Assembly (NCBI GenBank): GCA_031551045.1
Contig: JAVBOD010000099.1
Location: 1 to 26,596 of the forward strand
Length of the DNA stretch: 26,596 bases
From: JAVBOD01 sp031551045
GTDB taxonomy: Bacteria; Bacteroidota; Bacteroidia; Bacteroidales; UBA932
Direction: 5' to 3'
Made by a program: the position numbers and the translations under genes
The notes under the pieces: model-generated
Database searches by the model: none
What the model was told of the DNA's origin: nothing
The model's input: the letters and a program-made list of their open reading frames with translations, nothing else
In this document: in pieces, positions 15,339-22,127 of the stretch
Layout: each line of letters starts with the position of its first letter
Position numbering within the stretch: the stretch's first letter is position 1

Positions 15339-16108
15339 TGAGCGAAATAATACGCATAGAAAATCTGCAAATCGGTTACCGGCACGTAGCCTCCGGGCAT
15401 CACGACGTTGTGTTTGACAAAATGAATGTTGCGGTGGGCGAAGGTGAATTGGTGGCGTTATTAGGACGTAACGGAATAGGGAAAAGCACTTTTTTGCGCA
15501 CGCTGTCGGGTTTGCAAAAACCACTTGGCGGCGAAATTTATCTCTGTGGAAAATTATTGACTACTTACACTACCCGTGAGTTGGCTACTATGATAAGTTT
15601 TGTTTCTACCGCCTCCTTACGGGTCCCTTATTTGAAATTGTTTGATTTGGTCGCAATGGGGCGTTTTCCCTATACGGGCTGGATGGGTAAATTGAGCGGA
15701 CAAGATTACTTGAAAGTATCGGAAGCGATTGAAATGGTGGGTTTGAGCAAGATGCTGCAACGCAATGTCGATACATTGAGCGACGGCGAACGTCAACGCG
15801 CTGTTATTGCCCGTGCGTTGGTGCAAGATACGCCTATCGTTATACTCGATGAACCTACCGCTTTCCTGGATATGCCCAATAAGTACGAGATTGTTCAATT
15901 GCTCCGGAAATTGGCGCATGCCAGCCGAAAAGCCGTTATTTTCTCCTCGCACGAACTTTCTTTATCGATGCGTACGGCAGATACGGTATGGATAATGACA
16001 CCGAATGGATTAACCGCAGGAAATACTAAAGATGAAATGGTGGCGGCGGCTTTGCAAAAGATGTTGGAAGGCACCGCTGTTTCTTTAGCTGATATCAAAA
16101 ATTTGTAA
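15338..16108 (+). CDS. FecE/BtuD-family ABC importer ATP-binding protein
   Basis: This 256-residue ATPase powers the permease encoded just upstream. Walker A GRNGIGKST is at 43-51, signature LSDGERQR at 147-154, Walker B VILDEPTAF at 168-176 with E172, and the H-loop histidine in SSHELS at H205. At the Q-loop the usual glutamine is absent: the segment reads ISFVSTASLRVPY (86-98). The VAMGRFPYTGWMG segment (105-117) is a hallmark of the iron/cobalamin group (ALGR-PYTG). Start ATG overlaps the permease stop. It ends 65 bp from the convergent nusB gene, with no obvious hairpin terminator in between. Confidence 0.93.
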   Translation: MSEIIRIENLQIGYRHVASGHHDVVFDKMNVAVGEGELVALLGRNGIGKSTFLRTLSGLQKPLGGEIYLCGKLLTTYTTRELATMISFVSTASLRVPYLKLFDLVAMGRFPYTGWMGKLSGQDYLKVSEAIEMVGLSKMLQRNVDTLSDGERQRAVIARALVQDTPIVILDEPTAFLDMPNKYEIVQLLRKLAHASRKAVIFSSHELSLSMRTADTVWIMTPNGLTAGNTKDEMVAAALQKMLEGTAVSLADIKNL

Positions 16109-16172
16109 CCTTTTGAGAGGATTACTAATCATTATGCCCATGCCTTATAATCGGTCGAAAAACGGCACAGCG

Positions 16173-17135
16173 CTATTTTTTTCTGGTGCTGCTTTCTACT
16201 AAACCGCGGCCTTTCTTTTCAATCGTCCCTTCGCTCACCATTCTTTGAAGAATGCGGTCGAGAAGCCCGTTTACAAATACGTGGCTATTATTTGTACTGT
16301 AGTATTTGGCAATCTCTACATATTCATTAATACTTACTTTCACCGGAATCGTCGGAAATTCCTTTGCTTCGGCAATACCCAATGCAATTAAAGCGCTATC
16401 CATGGCTGCCACACGTCCGGCCTCCCAGTTTTTCAAGAGTTCGATAGCCATGTTTTTATATTCGTCATAATGCACTAAGGCATGCAGCAACAAGGTCGTT
16501 GCAAAACTTTCATCGGCTTTATTTCTTTTTTGTTGAAATAATTCCGCGTCATCATTTTGTCCTTCTTTTAAATTATCCAAAGCCCGGAGTATAACGCCTA
16601 ATACATAACCCGTATCATCAATCCAATATAGGCTTTGCTCTTCCAACAAAGATTCTAAGTCGGGATGATTTTCAAATTCATGAGCGTAAATATTTTTTAC
16701 GAGCTCCAAATCTTCCTGGAAAGAGCGGGTAGGAGACTCCATGTAAGCTTTGTAGTAACTGCTATTGATGATGCTTTGATATAATTTCTTAATAAATGCC
16801 GGTTGGTTTTTCCAATTCAATCCACGCTGGTCACAAATATGTTGAAGCGTTTTACTATTTCTGATTAAGTCGATGATGCTGTTATGAACGAATTTAGTAT
16901 TCGGGTTGGCTTCTTCAGAAGTAGGGTGAAACTTTTGGAGCCCAATGTCTATACGTTCTTGGGCATAATCGGCAACCGCCACCACTGCGTTTAATAGGTA
17001 GTAGTATAAGTCGTAGGTTCTTTGAATACTTTCCGACAATTCTTTTTCGGCATTGGATAAAGAATGATTATCGGAATTGACGTAACTGAATAATACTTTT
17101 AGGACTTTGATGCGAAGAAATCTACGGTTAAGCAT
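16173..17135 (-). CDS. nusB: Transcription antitermination protein NusB (long Bacteroidota form)
   Basis: NusB binds boxA RNA with NusE/S10 and prevents premature termination in rRNA operons. The 320-residue protein from ATG 17135 begins MLNRRFLRIKVLKVLFSYV, as in the family. The conserved core lies at about 210-300: WEAGRVAAMDSALIALGIAE and then VSINEYVEIAKYYSTNNSHVFVNGLLDRIL, including the INE and FVNG motifs. Between the N-terminal helix and the core is an extra region of about 150 residues, making the protein more than twice the 139 residues of E. coli NusB; long forms are usual in this phylum. A three-codon extension to TTG 17144 is unlikely. A minus-strand -7 box (17159-17166, TATCTTTG) lies 23 nt upstream. 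Confidence 0.9.
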   Translation of the reverse strand: MLNRRFLRIKVLKVLFSYVNSDNHSLSNAEKELSESIQRTYDLYYYLLNAVVAVADYAQERIDIGLQKFHPTSEEANPNTKFVHNSIIDLIRNSKTLQHICDQRGLNWKNQPAFIKKLYQSIINSSYYKAYMESPTRSFQEDLELVKNIYAHEFENHPDLESLLEEQSLYWIDDTGYVLGVILRALDNLKEGQNDDAELFQQKRNKADESFATTLLLHALVHYDEYKNMAIELLKNWEAGRVAAMDSALIALGIAEAKEFPTIPVKVSINEYVEIAKYYSTNNSHVFVNGLLDRILQRMVSEGTIEKKGRGLVESSTRKK

Positions 17136-17158
17136 GAAACACAAATTAAAATTTATAA

Positions 17159-17217
17159 CAAAGATACGAGAAATTACTATAGGAAGTAGTATAGTGTCAA
17201 AAAAAGTGTTAAATTTG
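17159..17217. promoter_or_regulatory. Divergent -7 boxes for nusB (minus) and the PUR-alpha-like gene (plus)
   Basis: Minus-strand TATCTTTG is at 17159-17166, upstream of nusB. Plus-strand TAAATTTG is at 17210-17217, 18 nt before the ATG at 17236. Both match TAnnTTTG. No convincing -33 element was found for either, so the promoters are moderately supported. Confidence 0.45.
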
Positions 17218-17235
17218 CAAATACTTTAATAGAAA

Positions 17236-17595
17236 ATGTGTGTCATGAATGAAGAGTATGAAAAACTAGATGCCGGGGAACGTACGGGGGAAGATATATT
17301 TTCCAAGCCAATCCGAGCGGGTAAGCGTACTTATTTTTTCGATGTAAAAAGTACGAAAGGAAGAGAGTATTATTTAACTATTACAGAAAGTAAAAGGCGC
17401 ATAAGCAGCGACGGAAAACAGGTGTATGAAAAACACAAAATCTTCTTGTATCGGGAAGATTTTGAAAAGTTCATGCAAGGATTGGGCGAAGTGATAGAAT
17501 ATATCAATATTCACAATCCGGAACTTGCAGAACTGACTCCTCAAATGGAAGAAGCTGCCTATACGCAATTACAATTCGAGGATCTCTCCAACTAA
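17236..17595 (+). CDS. PUR-alpha-like small nucleic-acid-binding protein (DUF3276 type)
   Basis: This 119-residue cytoplasmic protein has the strand-rich core of the bacterial PUR family: RAGKRTYFFDV at 27-37, REYYLTITESKRR at 43-55 and EKHKIFLYREDFEKF at 65-79. These proteins bind single-stranded DNA or RNA as a PUR-repeat dimer. They are near-universal in Bacteroidota, though the cellular role is not settled. The N terminus (about 1-25) is acidic and probably flexible, and the C-terminal tail is acidic as well. The true start may be ATG 17236 or ATG 17248 (MNEEYEK), which cannot be separated by sequence. It meets the convergent unknown gene with a one-base gap. Confidence 0.85.
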   Translation: MCVMNEEYEKLDAGERTGEDIFSKPIRAGKRTYFFDVKSTKGREYYLTITESKRRISSDGKQVYEKHKIFLYREDFEKFMQGLGEVIEYINIHNPELAELTPQMEEAAYTQLQFEDLSN

Positions 17596-17596
17596 A

Positions 17597-18112
17597 TTAA
17601 AGCACCGCGTGTGCTTCTTTTCTAATAGCTGCCAATACAGGGCTTGTTGGCGGGGAGGGGAGCGCTGTGATATTGTCTATAATGCGTTTAGCTAATTGAA
17701 AGGCCGGAGCCTCCGGATCCAAATCGACGGCCGATTGATTAATAAGCGTCAACAAGGTGTTGCGTGTCTTGCTAATCATTTCCCAGAGCACAGGGCTTAC
17801 ATATATTTGTTGGGCCACATTATGCTCGTATTCCGAACGCACGGCCGATAGTAGCATGAGTTGTAACTCTGCAACAGTCGTGGCTTGTCCGTTGTAGCGT
17901 AATAATAATTCTTCCGGAGTCAGGCGTTCCATTAAAATAGCCAGGCGCTCATAAGCCTGCATACGCATCGGGAAAATAGCTTGCCTCGAGTTTTCTATTC
18001 TTACTGCTTTTTGACGTTGCACATGAAGGGTACTCATGCGTTTTACCAGCCATAGCAGCGCAAAAACGATGGCAGCCCCTACGGCTATAAGTATAAAAGT
18101 TTCGTCTTTCAT
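17597..18112 (-). CDS. Membrane-anchored protein of unknown function
   Basis: This 171-residue protein has one N-terminal membrane anchor (about 7-24, ILIAVGAAIVFALLWLV) followed by a basic stretch and a mostly helical soluble part. The segment LTPEELLLRYNGQ (64-76) and the region SEYEHNVAQQIYVSP (about 93-107) look well structured. With few positive residues before the anchor and KRM after it, the C-terminal domain probably faces the cytoplasm. I do not recognise a named family. It is head-to-head with mltG, with 49 bp between start codons, and tail-to-tail with the PUR-alpha-like gene. A minus-strand -7 box TACATTTG (18130-18137) is 17 nt upstream of the ATG. Partnership with MltG is possible but unproven. 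Confidence 0.7.
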   Translation of the reverse strand: MKDETFILIAVGAAIVFALLWLVKRMSTLHVQRQKAVRIENSRQAIFPMRMQAYERLAILMERLTPEELLLRYNGQATTVAELQLMLLSAVRSEYEHNVAQQIYVSPVLWEMISKTRNTLLTLINQSAVDLDPEAPAFQLAKRIIDNITALPSPPTSPVLAAIRKEAHAVL

Positions 18113-18129
18113 TGTTTATGATGTTTATG

Positions 18130-18157
18130 CAAATGTAAAGAAAAAAATGTACTTTTG
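18130..18157. promoter_or_regulatory. Back-to-back divergent -7 boxes (unknown gene / mltG)
   Basis: CAAATGTA at 18130-18137 reads TACATTTG on the minus strand, and TACTTTTG lies at 18150-18157 on the plus strand, 12 nt away. Both fit TAnnTTTG. The plus box is only 4 nt before the mltG ATG at 18162, which would make the mltG mRNA leaderless or nearly so. The upstream ATG at 18147 would be excluded from that transcript. Confidence 0.45.
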
Positions 18158-18161
18158 GCGC

Positions 18162-19217
18162 ATGAAAAGTAAAAGATCTTTTTTTTATACGCTTCTCGGG
18201 TTAGCTTTACTTGTTATTGTTTTTTTGGTAGGAGCGTCCGCGTGGAAATATTATCGGTTGTATATGAAACCGAACGTGCGTTTGGAAAACGGCACGAAAG
18301 TTTATTTGTATATTCCAACCAATGCTACCTTCGAAAATGTGTTAGATAGTTTGCGAAAAGGCCACTATCTGACAGAAGAAAAAACGTTTGTGAATGCTGC
18401 CGAACGTGAACATTATACTTCGGGCATTAAAGCGGGGCGCTATCAGTTGAAAGACGGAATGTCGAACAAGTCATTGCTTCGCATGTTGTCGTTGGGAAGT
18501 CAATCGCCGGTGAACTTAGTAATTGCTGGTAACATACGTAACTATGAAAAATTAGCGGCGGTGTTATCGCGCAGTACGGAGCCGGATTCTTTGCAGTTTT
18601 TAACAACACTGCTCGATACGGATATTATTTCCGAATGGGGTTTTAACCGGCAAACATTACTGGCAATGATTATTCCGAATACTTATCAAGTGTATTGGAA
18701 TAGTACGCCTGAAAATTTGTTAGGACGTTTGGATAAGGAATATGAGAAATTCTGGAACGAAGAACGACGGGAAAAAGCAGCAGCCATACCATTAACGCCT
18801 TTGCAAGTTTCAACGTTAGCTTCTATTGTAAACGAAGAAACCAATAAACAGGACGAAATGCCGCGTGTGGCAGGTGTATATATCAACCGGTTGAAAAAAG
18901 ATATTCCGCTACAGGCCGATCCTACCTTGCGTTTTTCGTTGGGCGATTTTGCTATCAAACGGGTGTTGAATGTCCATAAAAATATAGAATCGCCCTATAA
19001 TACCTACAAGTATTCCGGATTACCTCCCGGCCCCATTTGTATTCCCTCTATCGCAGCTATTGATGCGGTGCTGAATTACGAGAAGCATGATTACCTGTAT
19101 TTTTGTGCAAAAGACGATTTCAGCGGGTATCATACTTTTGCAAAAACATTGGCGCAACACAATCAGAATGCCGCGAAATACCAGGAGGCTTTGAATAAAA
19201 ATAAAGTGTACAGATAA
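18162..19217 (+). CDS. mltG: Endolytic murein transglycosylase MltG
   Basis: MltG cuts nascent glycan strands of peptidoglycan inside the chain and sets their length. The protein is 351 residues from ATG 18162, with a membrane anchor at about 8-26 preceded by basic residues (KSKR), so the catalytic domain is periplasmic. Family motifs are LASIVNEETNK (219-229) with E226 as the probable catalytic glutamate (the equivalent of E. coli E218), RVAGVYINRL (235-244), PLQADPTLRF (249-258), the YNTYKYSGLPPGPI segment, and a C-terminal GYHTFAKTLAQHN. The open frame reaches back to 18036, but that part overlaps the promoter and the divergent gene. It is convergent with the S41 protease; a repeat hairpin separates them. 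Confidence 0.93.
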   Translation: MKSKRSFFYTLLGLALLVIVFLVGASAWKYYRLYMKPNVRLENGTKVYLYIPTNATFENVLDSLRKGHYLTEEKTFVNAAEREHYTSGIKAGRYQLKDGMSNKSLLRMLSLGSQSPVNLVIAGNIRNYEKLAAVLSRSTEPDSLQFLTTLLDTDIISEWGFNRQTLLAMIIPNTYQVYWNSTPENLLGRLDKEYEKFWNEERREKAAAIPLTPLQVSTLASIVNEETNKQDEMPRVAGVYINRLKKDIPLQADPTLRFSLGDFAIKRVLNVHKNIESPYNTYKYSGLPPGPICIPSIAAIDAVLNYEKHDYLYFCAKDDFSGYHTFAKTLAQHNQNAAKYQEALNKNKVYR

Positions 19218-19225
19218 AACAGTAC

Positions 19226-19280
19226 GTCATTGCGAGCGAAGCAATCTTTAACAGGATGAGATTACTTCACTCGCAATGAC
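19226..19280. repeat. Paired hairpin repeat between convergent genes, probable bidirectional terminator
   Basis: Two copies of the dispersed repeat face each other: 19226-19247 begins GTCATTGCGAGCGAAGC, and 19259-19280 ends ACTCGCAATGAC. The 22-nt arms have two mismatches and are separated by 11 nt, so a long stem would form in RNA of either strand. It lies 8 bp past the mltG stop and 4 bp past the S41 protease stop. No long T tract follows, so termination is inferred from structure and position. Confidence 0.7.
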
Positions 19281-19284
19281 AGGG

Positions 19285-20919
19285 CTACTTTTCCCCTAAT
19301 ACTTCTTTCTCATATTTCGCCCAGTTGTCAATCACTTCCAGCGCTTTGCTATAAGCATTGTCGCCGTGGCTGTTCACTACCTGAAAATATTCGCTGGTGC
19401 CCCAAAGAATACGGGCAATAACAGCTTTCAGCACCATTTTTATATCTTCGCCCGATTTGGCAATAGCCGCCTCATCTTTCGGTAAGTTTTGCTTTTCGGC
19501 ATATACGACCAACTCATTAAAAAGTTTTTCGCTGATTTGAAAATTCTTATTAAAAGCGGCAAAAGTGGCATATTGCTTTTTTAATTTGTCTCGATTGGCA
19601 TCCATGTATTGGTGGGCAAATTGACGAAGAATATCCATGCGGCTTAGCTTGGCATAATACTCCGAATACGCGCTGGTATCGTGCGCTACAAAAATATCGG
19701 GCATGATGCCGCCGCCGCCATACACCGTGCGTTCGTTTTTCAATGTTTTATATTTCAACGAATCGGGGAATACGATATTTTCTTGATGATAGATTTCGCC
19801 ATCGGTAAAGCGTTTGTATAAATCGGCATAATATTTATCAACTTTGCCGGCATCATAGGGGCGTTGAATCACGCGGCCGGTAGGCGTGTGATAACGGGCT
19901 ACCGTCAGCCGTATTTGCGAACCGTCGGGCATGGGCATGCTTTGTTGCACCAAGCCTTTACCGAATGAGCGCCGTCCGATGATGATGCCGCGATCCCAAT
20001 CCTGCACGGCGCCGCTTACAATTTCACTGGCCGAAGCGGAGCCTTCGTCAATCAGAATCACTAACTTGCCTTCCTTGTAAAAACCGCTATTGGTGGATAA
20101 TTCCATTTGTTTGCGCCAATGCGTTCCTTCTGTATATACGAGCAAACGGCCTTCGCTGAAAAATTGGTCGGAGAGGTCTATCGCGGCTTTCAGCACACCG
20201 CCGCCATTTCCGCGCAAATCAAGAATCAACGCTTTGGGCTGGTTGGGCAAATTGGCGTAGGCTTGTTGAATTTCTTCCACCGATGAAATGGCGAAACGGC
20301 TCAGGCGAATGTAACCCACGCCGGGTTTTGGCTCGTAGGCGGCATCCACGCTGTGAATGGGAATTTTGTCGCGTACGATTTCAAAACGTAATAATTCTTG
20401 ACTGCCTTTCCGCATCACGGCAATCGAAACCTTCGTGCCTTTCGGGCCGCGCAGCATCTTGAAAACCTGGTCGTTTTTTAAATTGATGTTGGTAATTTTT
20501 TTGCCGTCGATTTCCACGATGCGGTCGCCGGCGCGCACGCCCACCATTTCCGAAGGCCCTCCGGCAACAGGTGTAACCACTGTCAATGTATCGTTTTGGA
20601 TATTGAATTCCACGCCAATACCTTCGAAATTTCCTTCCAGCGGCTCGTTCATCGCTTTTACTTCGTCGGCCGAAATATAAGTAGAGTGAGGGTCGAGTTC
20701 CTGCAACGTAGCGATCACCGCTTTATCCACTAATTTGGCAATGTTGGCCGTATCCACATAACTGTTGGCAATGTAAAACAACAAGCGTCCGTATTTGGCA
20801 TAGCCTTCCTGTACTTTTTCCTGTTCCAGTGCATTTATTCGCTGGGCTATGGCAGAAATGCTCAGCAAGGTAGCTGCGAGCAAAAACAGCCCTTTTTTTG
20901 GTAATTGAAATTGCTTCAT
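19285..20919 (-). CDS. S41-family C-terminal processing peptidase (PDZ protease)
   Basis: This 544-residue protein starts at ATG 20919 (a TTG at 20934 is less likely). The signal peptide is MKQFQLPKKGLFLLAATLLS followed by ISAIAQ. A PDZ domain occupies about 95-180 and includes GVEFN and GDRIVEIDGK (131-140). The protease domain has LDLRGNGGGVL (about 233-243), the serine motif GSASASE at 293-299 (probable nucleophile S296) and lysine K321 in RRSFGKGLVQ. These form the Ser-Lys dyad of CtpA/Prc enzymes, which cleave C-terminal tails of periplasmic proteins. A helical C-terminal extension of about 150 residues follows. The gene reads leftward away from the RNase Z gene after a gap of about 136 bp that contains one repeat copy. 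Specific target proteins cannot be named. Confidence 0.92.
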   Translation of the reverse strand: MKQFQLPKKGLFLLAATLLSISAIAQRINALEQEKVQEGYAKYGRLLFYIANSYVDTANIAKLVDKAVIATLQELDPHSTYISADEVKAMNEPLEGNFEGIGVEFNIQNDTLTVVTPVAGGPSEMVGVRAGDRIVEIDGKKITNINLKNDQVFKMLRGPKGTKVSIAVMRKGSQELLRFEIVRDKIPIHSVDAAYEPKPGVGYIRLSRFAISSVEEIQQAYANLPNQPKALILDLRGNGGGVLKAAIDLSDQFFSEGRLLVYTEGTHWRKQMELSTNSGFYKEGKLVILIDEGSASASEIVSGAVQDWDRGIIIGRRSFGKGLVQQSMPMPDGSQIRLTVARYHTPTGRVIQRPYDAGKVDKYYADLYKRFTDGEIYHQENIVFPDSLKYKTLKNERTVYGGGGIMPDIFVAHDTSAYSEYYAKLSRMDILRQFAHQYMDANRDKLKKQYATFAAFNKNFQISEKLFNELVVYAEKQNLPKDEAAIAKSGEDIKMVLKAVIARILWGTSEYFQVVNSHGDNAYSKALEVIDNWAKYEKEVLGEK

Positions 20920-21013
20920 ATAATTTATTCTCAATGTTTATAGTTTTAAGTTTATTATTTCAAATTTCAGTCCATCAGTTCATATATTACAAAAATTTAC
21001 ACAGATTTTTATA

Positions 21014-21034
21014 GATTGCTTCGCTCGCAATGAC
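21014..21034. repeat. Dispersed hairpin repeat, ATTGC/GCAAT stem, single copy
   Basis: Shortest form of the repeat: GATTGCTTCGC followed by TCGCAATGAC. It lies about 20 bp beyond the RNase Z stop and upstream of the S41 protease gene, in a 136-bp spacer. Confidence 0.65.
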
Positions 21035-21055
21035 GTGCTTTGTGTCATTCATCAT

Positions 21056-21973
21056 TCATCGTTGGAGGTTTATTTTTTTTCCCTCCGCAACCAACTCCGT
21101 ATTCGGAAACACCGCTTGCGCTTCTTTCAAATGAATGTCGTAATCGGTGTAGCGCGATGAAAAATGGCCTAATAATAATTGTTTCACGCCGGCAGCGGCA
21201 GCTATTTTGGCCGCTTCTTCGGCGGTGCTGTGGCCGGTTTCTTTGGCCAAAACTGCTTTGTCGTTGGCATAGGTCGCTTCGTGATACAATAAATCGACTC
21301 CTTTTATCTGTGGAATAATTTTTTCGTAATACATCGTGTCGCTGCAAAAGGCATAAGCGCACGGTTCGTAGGGTTGGTAAGTCATCGCTTCGGCGGTGAG
21401 CAATTCGCCGTCGGGTAATATCACATCATCCCCCGATTTGAGCTTTACAATATCGTGAATGCTCAAATTATGCTTCACAATTAAATGCTTGTGCACATTG
21501 CGCGGCGGCGTTTTTTCGCGGAACAAAAATCCGGCCGTGGGGATGCGGTGTTTCAGCGGAATGGTGTGTACCGTCAGCGCTTTATTTTCGAATATCAGTT
21601 CCGGTTCCGAAGTATTGGTGGCATGAAACACGATTTTGTGCGTCATGCGGTCGCCGAAATAATGCAAGTGGTTGTTGAGTATTTCTTCCAACAGCGCGGG
21701 TGCGTAAATATGCAGATCGGCGGTGCGCCCCAGCATGCTCATGGTGGCAATGAATCCGAAAATGCCGAACAGATGGTCGCCGTGCAGGTGCGAAATGAAC
21801 ACATGATTTATTTTCAACAACGAAAACCCATAACGTTTCAACTGCATTTGCGCGCCTTCGCCGCAGTCAATCAGAAAATATTGCTCGTGAATGTTGAGCA
21901 GTTGCGAAGTAGGGAAATGTCGTTTGGTGGGCATGGCCGATGCGCTTCCCAATATGGTCAGAGAAAAGGTCAT
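21056..21973 (-). CDS. rnz: Ribonuclease Z (tRNase Z)
   Basis: RNase Z removes the 3' trailer of tRNA precursors using two zinc ions. The 305-residue protein from ATG 21973 has the metallo-beta-lactamase motif SHLHGDH at 61-67, and H142 in the LKHRIPTAGF segment. It also has the metal-bridging aspartate D212 in CSDT, the YHEATY segment at 230-235, GHST at 248-251 and the final ligand H270 in LGHFSSRY. Length and motifs match the short bacterial RNase Z. The open frame goes back to a TTG at 22057, but those 28 codons read through the dispersed repeat at 22029-22055 and are not like the family. A -7 box at 22062-22069 places the transcription start just before the repeat. Confidence 0.94.
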   Translation of the reverse strand: MTFSLTILGSASAMPTKRHFPTSQLLNIHEQYFLIDCGEGAQMQLKRYGFSLLKINHVFISHLHGDHLFGIFGFIATMSMLGRTADLHIYAPALLEEILNNHLHYFGDRMTHKIVFHATNTSEPELIFENKALTVHTIPLKHRIPTAGFLFREKTPPRNVHKHLIVKHNLSIHDIVKLKSGDDVILPDGELLTAEAMTYQPYEPCAYAFCSDTMYYEKIIPQIKGVDLLYHEATYANDKAVLAKETGHSTAEEAAKIAAAAGVKQLLLGHFSSRYTDYDIHLKEAQAVFPNTELVAEGKKINLQR

Positions 21974-22028
21974 GCGGTTTTTCTTACTATTATCATCCAA
22001 TTCATGTCTTCTTCGTTGGTTATGGATT

Positions 22029-22055
22029 GTCATTCTGAGCGAAGCGAAGAATGAC
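22029..22055. repeat. Dispersed hairpin repeat, ATTCT/AGAAT stem, in the RNase Z leader
   Basis: GTCATTCT at 22029-22036 and AGAATGAC at 22048-22055 form an 8-bp perfect stem around GAGCGAAGCGA. It is about 55 bp upstream of the RNase Z ATG. Given the -7 box at 22062-22069, it would be at the very 5' end of the mRNA. Confidence 0.7.
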
Positions 22056-22061
22056 AAGATT

Positions 22062-22069
22062 CAAAGATA
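22062..22069 (-). promoter_or_regulatory. -7 promoter box for RNase Z
   Basis: Minus-strand TATCTTTG is an exact match to TAnnTTTG. It lies between the S1 terminator (22074-22104) and the repeat hairpin. No clear -33 TTTG is present; that region is occupied by the terminator stem. Confidence 0.5.
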
Positions 22070-22073
22070 AACA

Positions 22074-22104
22074 AAAAACCGGAATCATGACGACTCCGGT
22101 TTTT
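22074..22104 (-). terminator. Intrinsic terminator after ribosomal protein S1
   Basis: Inverted arms AAAAACCGGA (22074-22083) and TCCGGTTTTT (22095-22104) surround an 11-nt loop. On the minus strand the stem is followed by a run of T. It lies about 24 bp past the S1 stop codon and separates S1 from RNase Z. Confidence 0.85.
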
Positions 22105-22127
22105 CGATATGGGTGAAACCGTATTGC

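Noticed and set aside
21974..22057. 28-codon N-terminal extension of RNase Z
   Set aside because: It reads through the dispersed repeat, starts at TTG and does not resemble RNase Z N termini, which begin close to the strand TFSLTILGSASAMPT.
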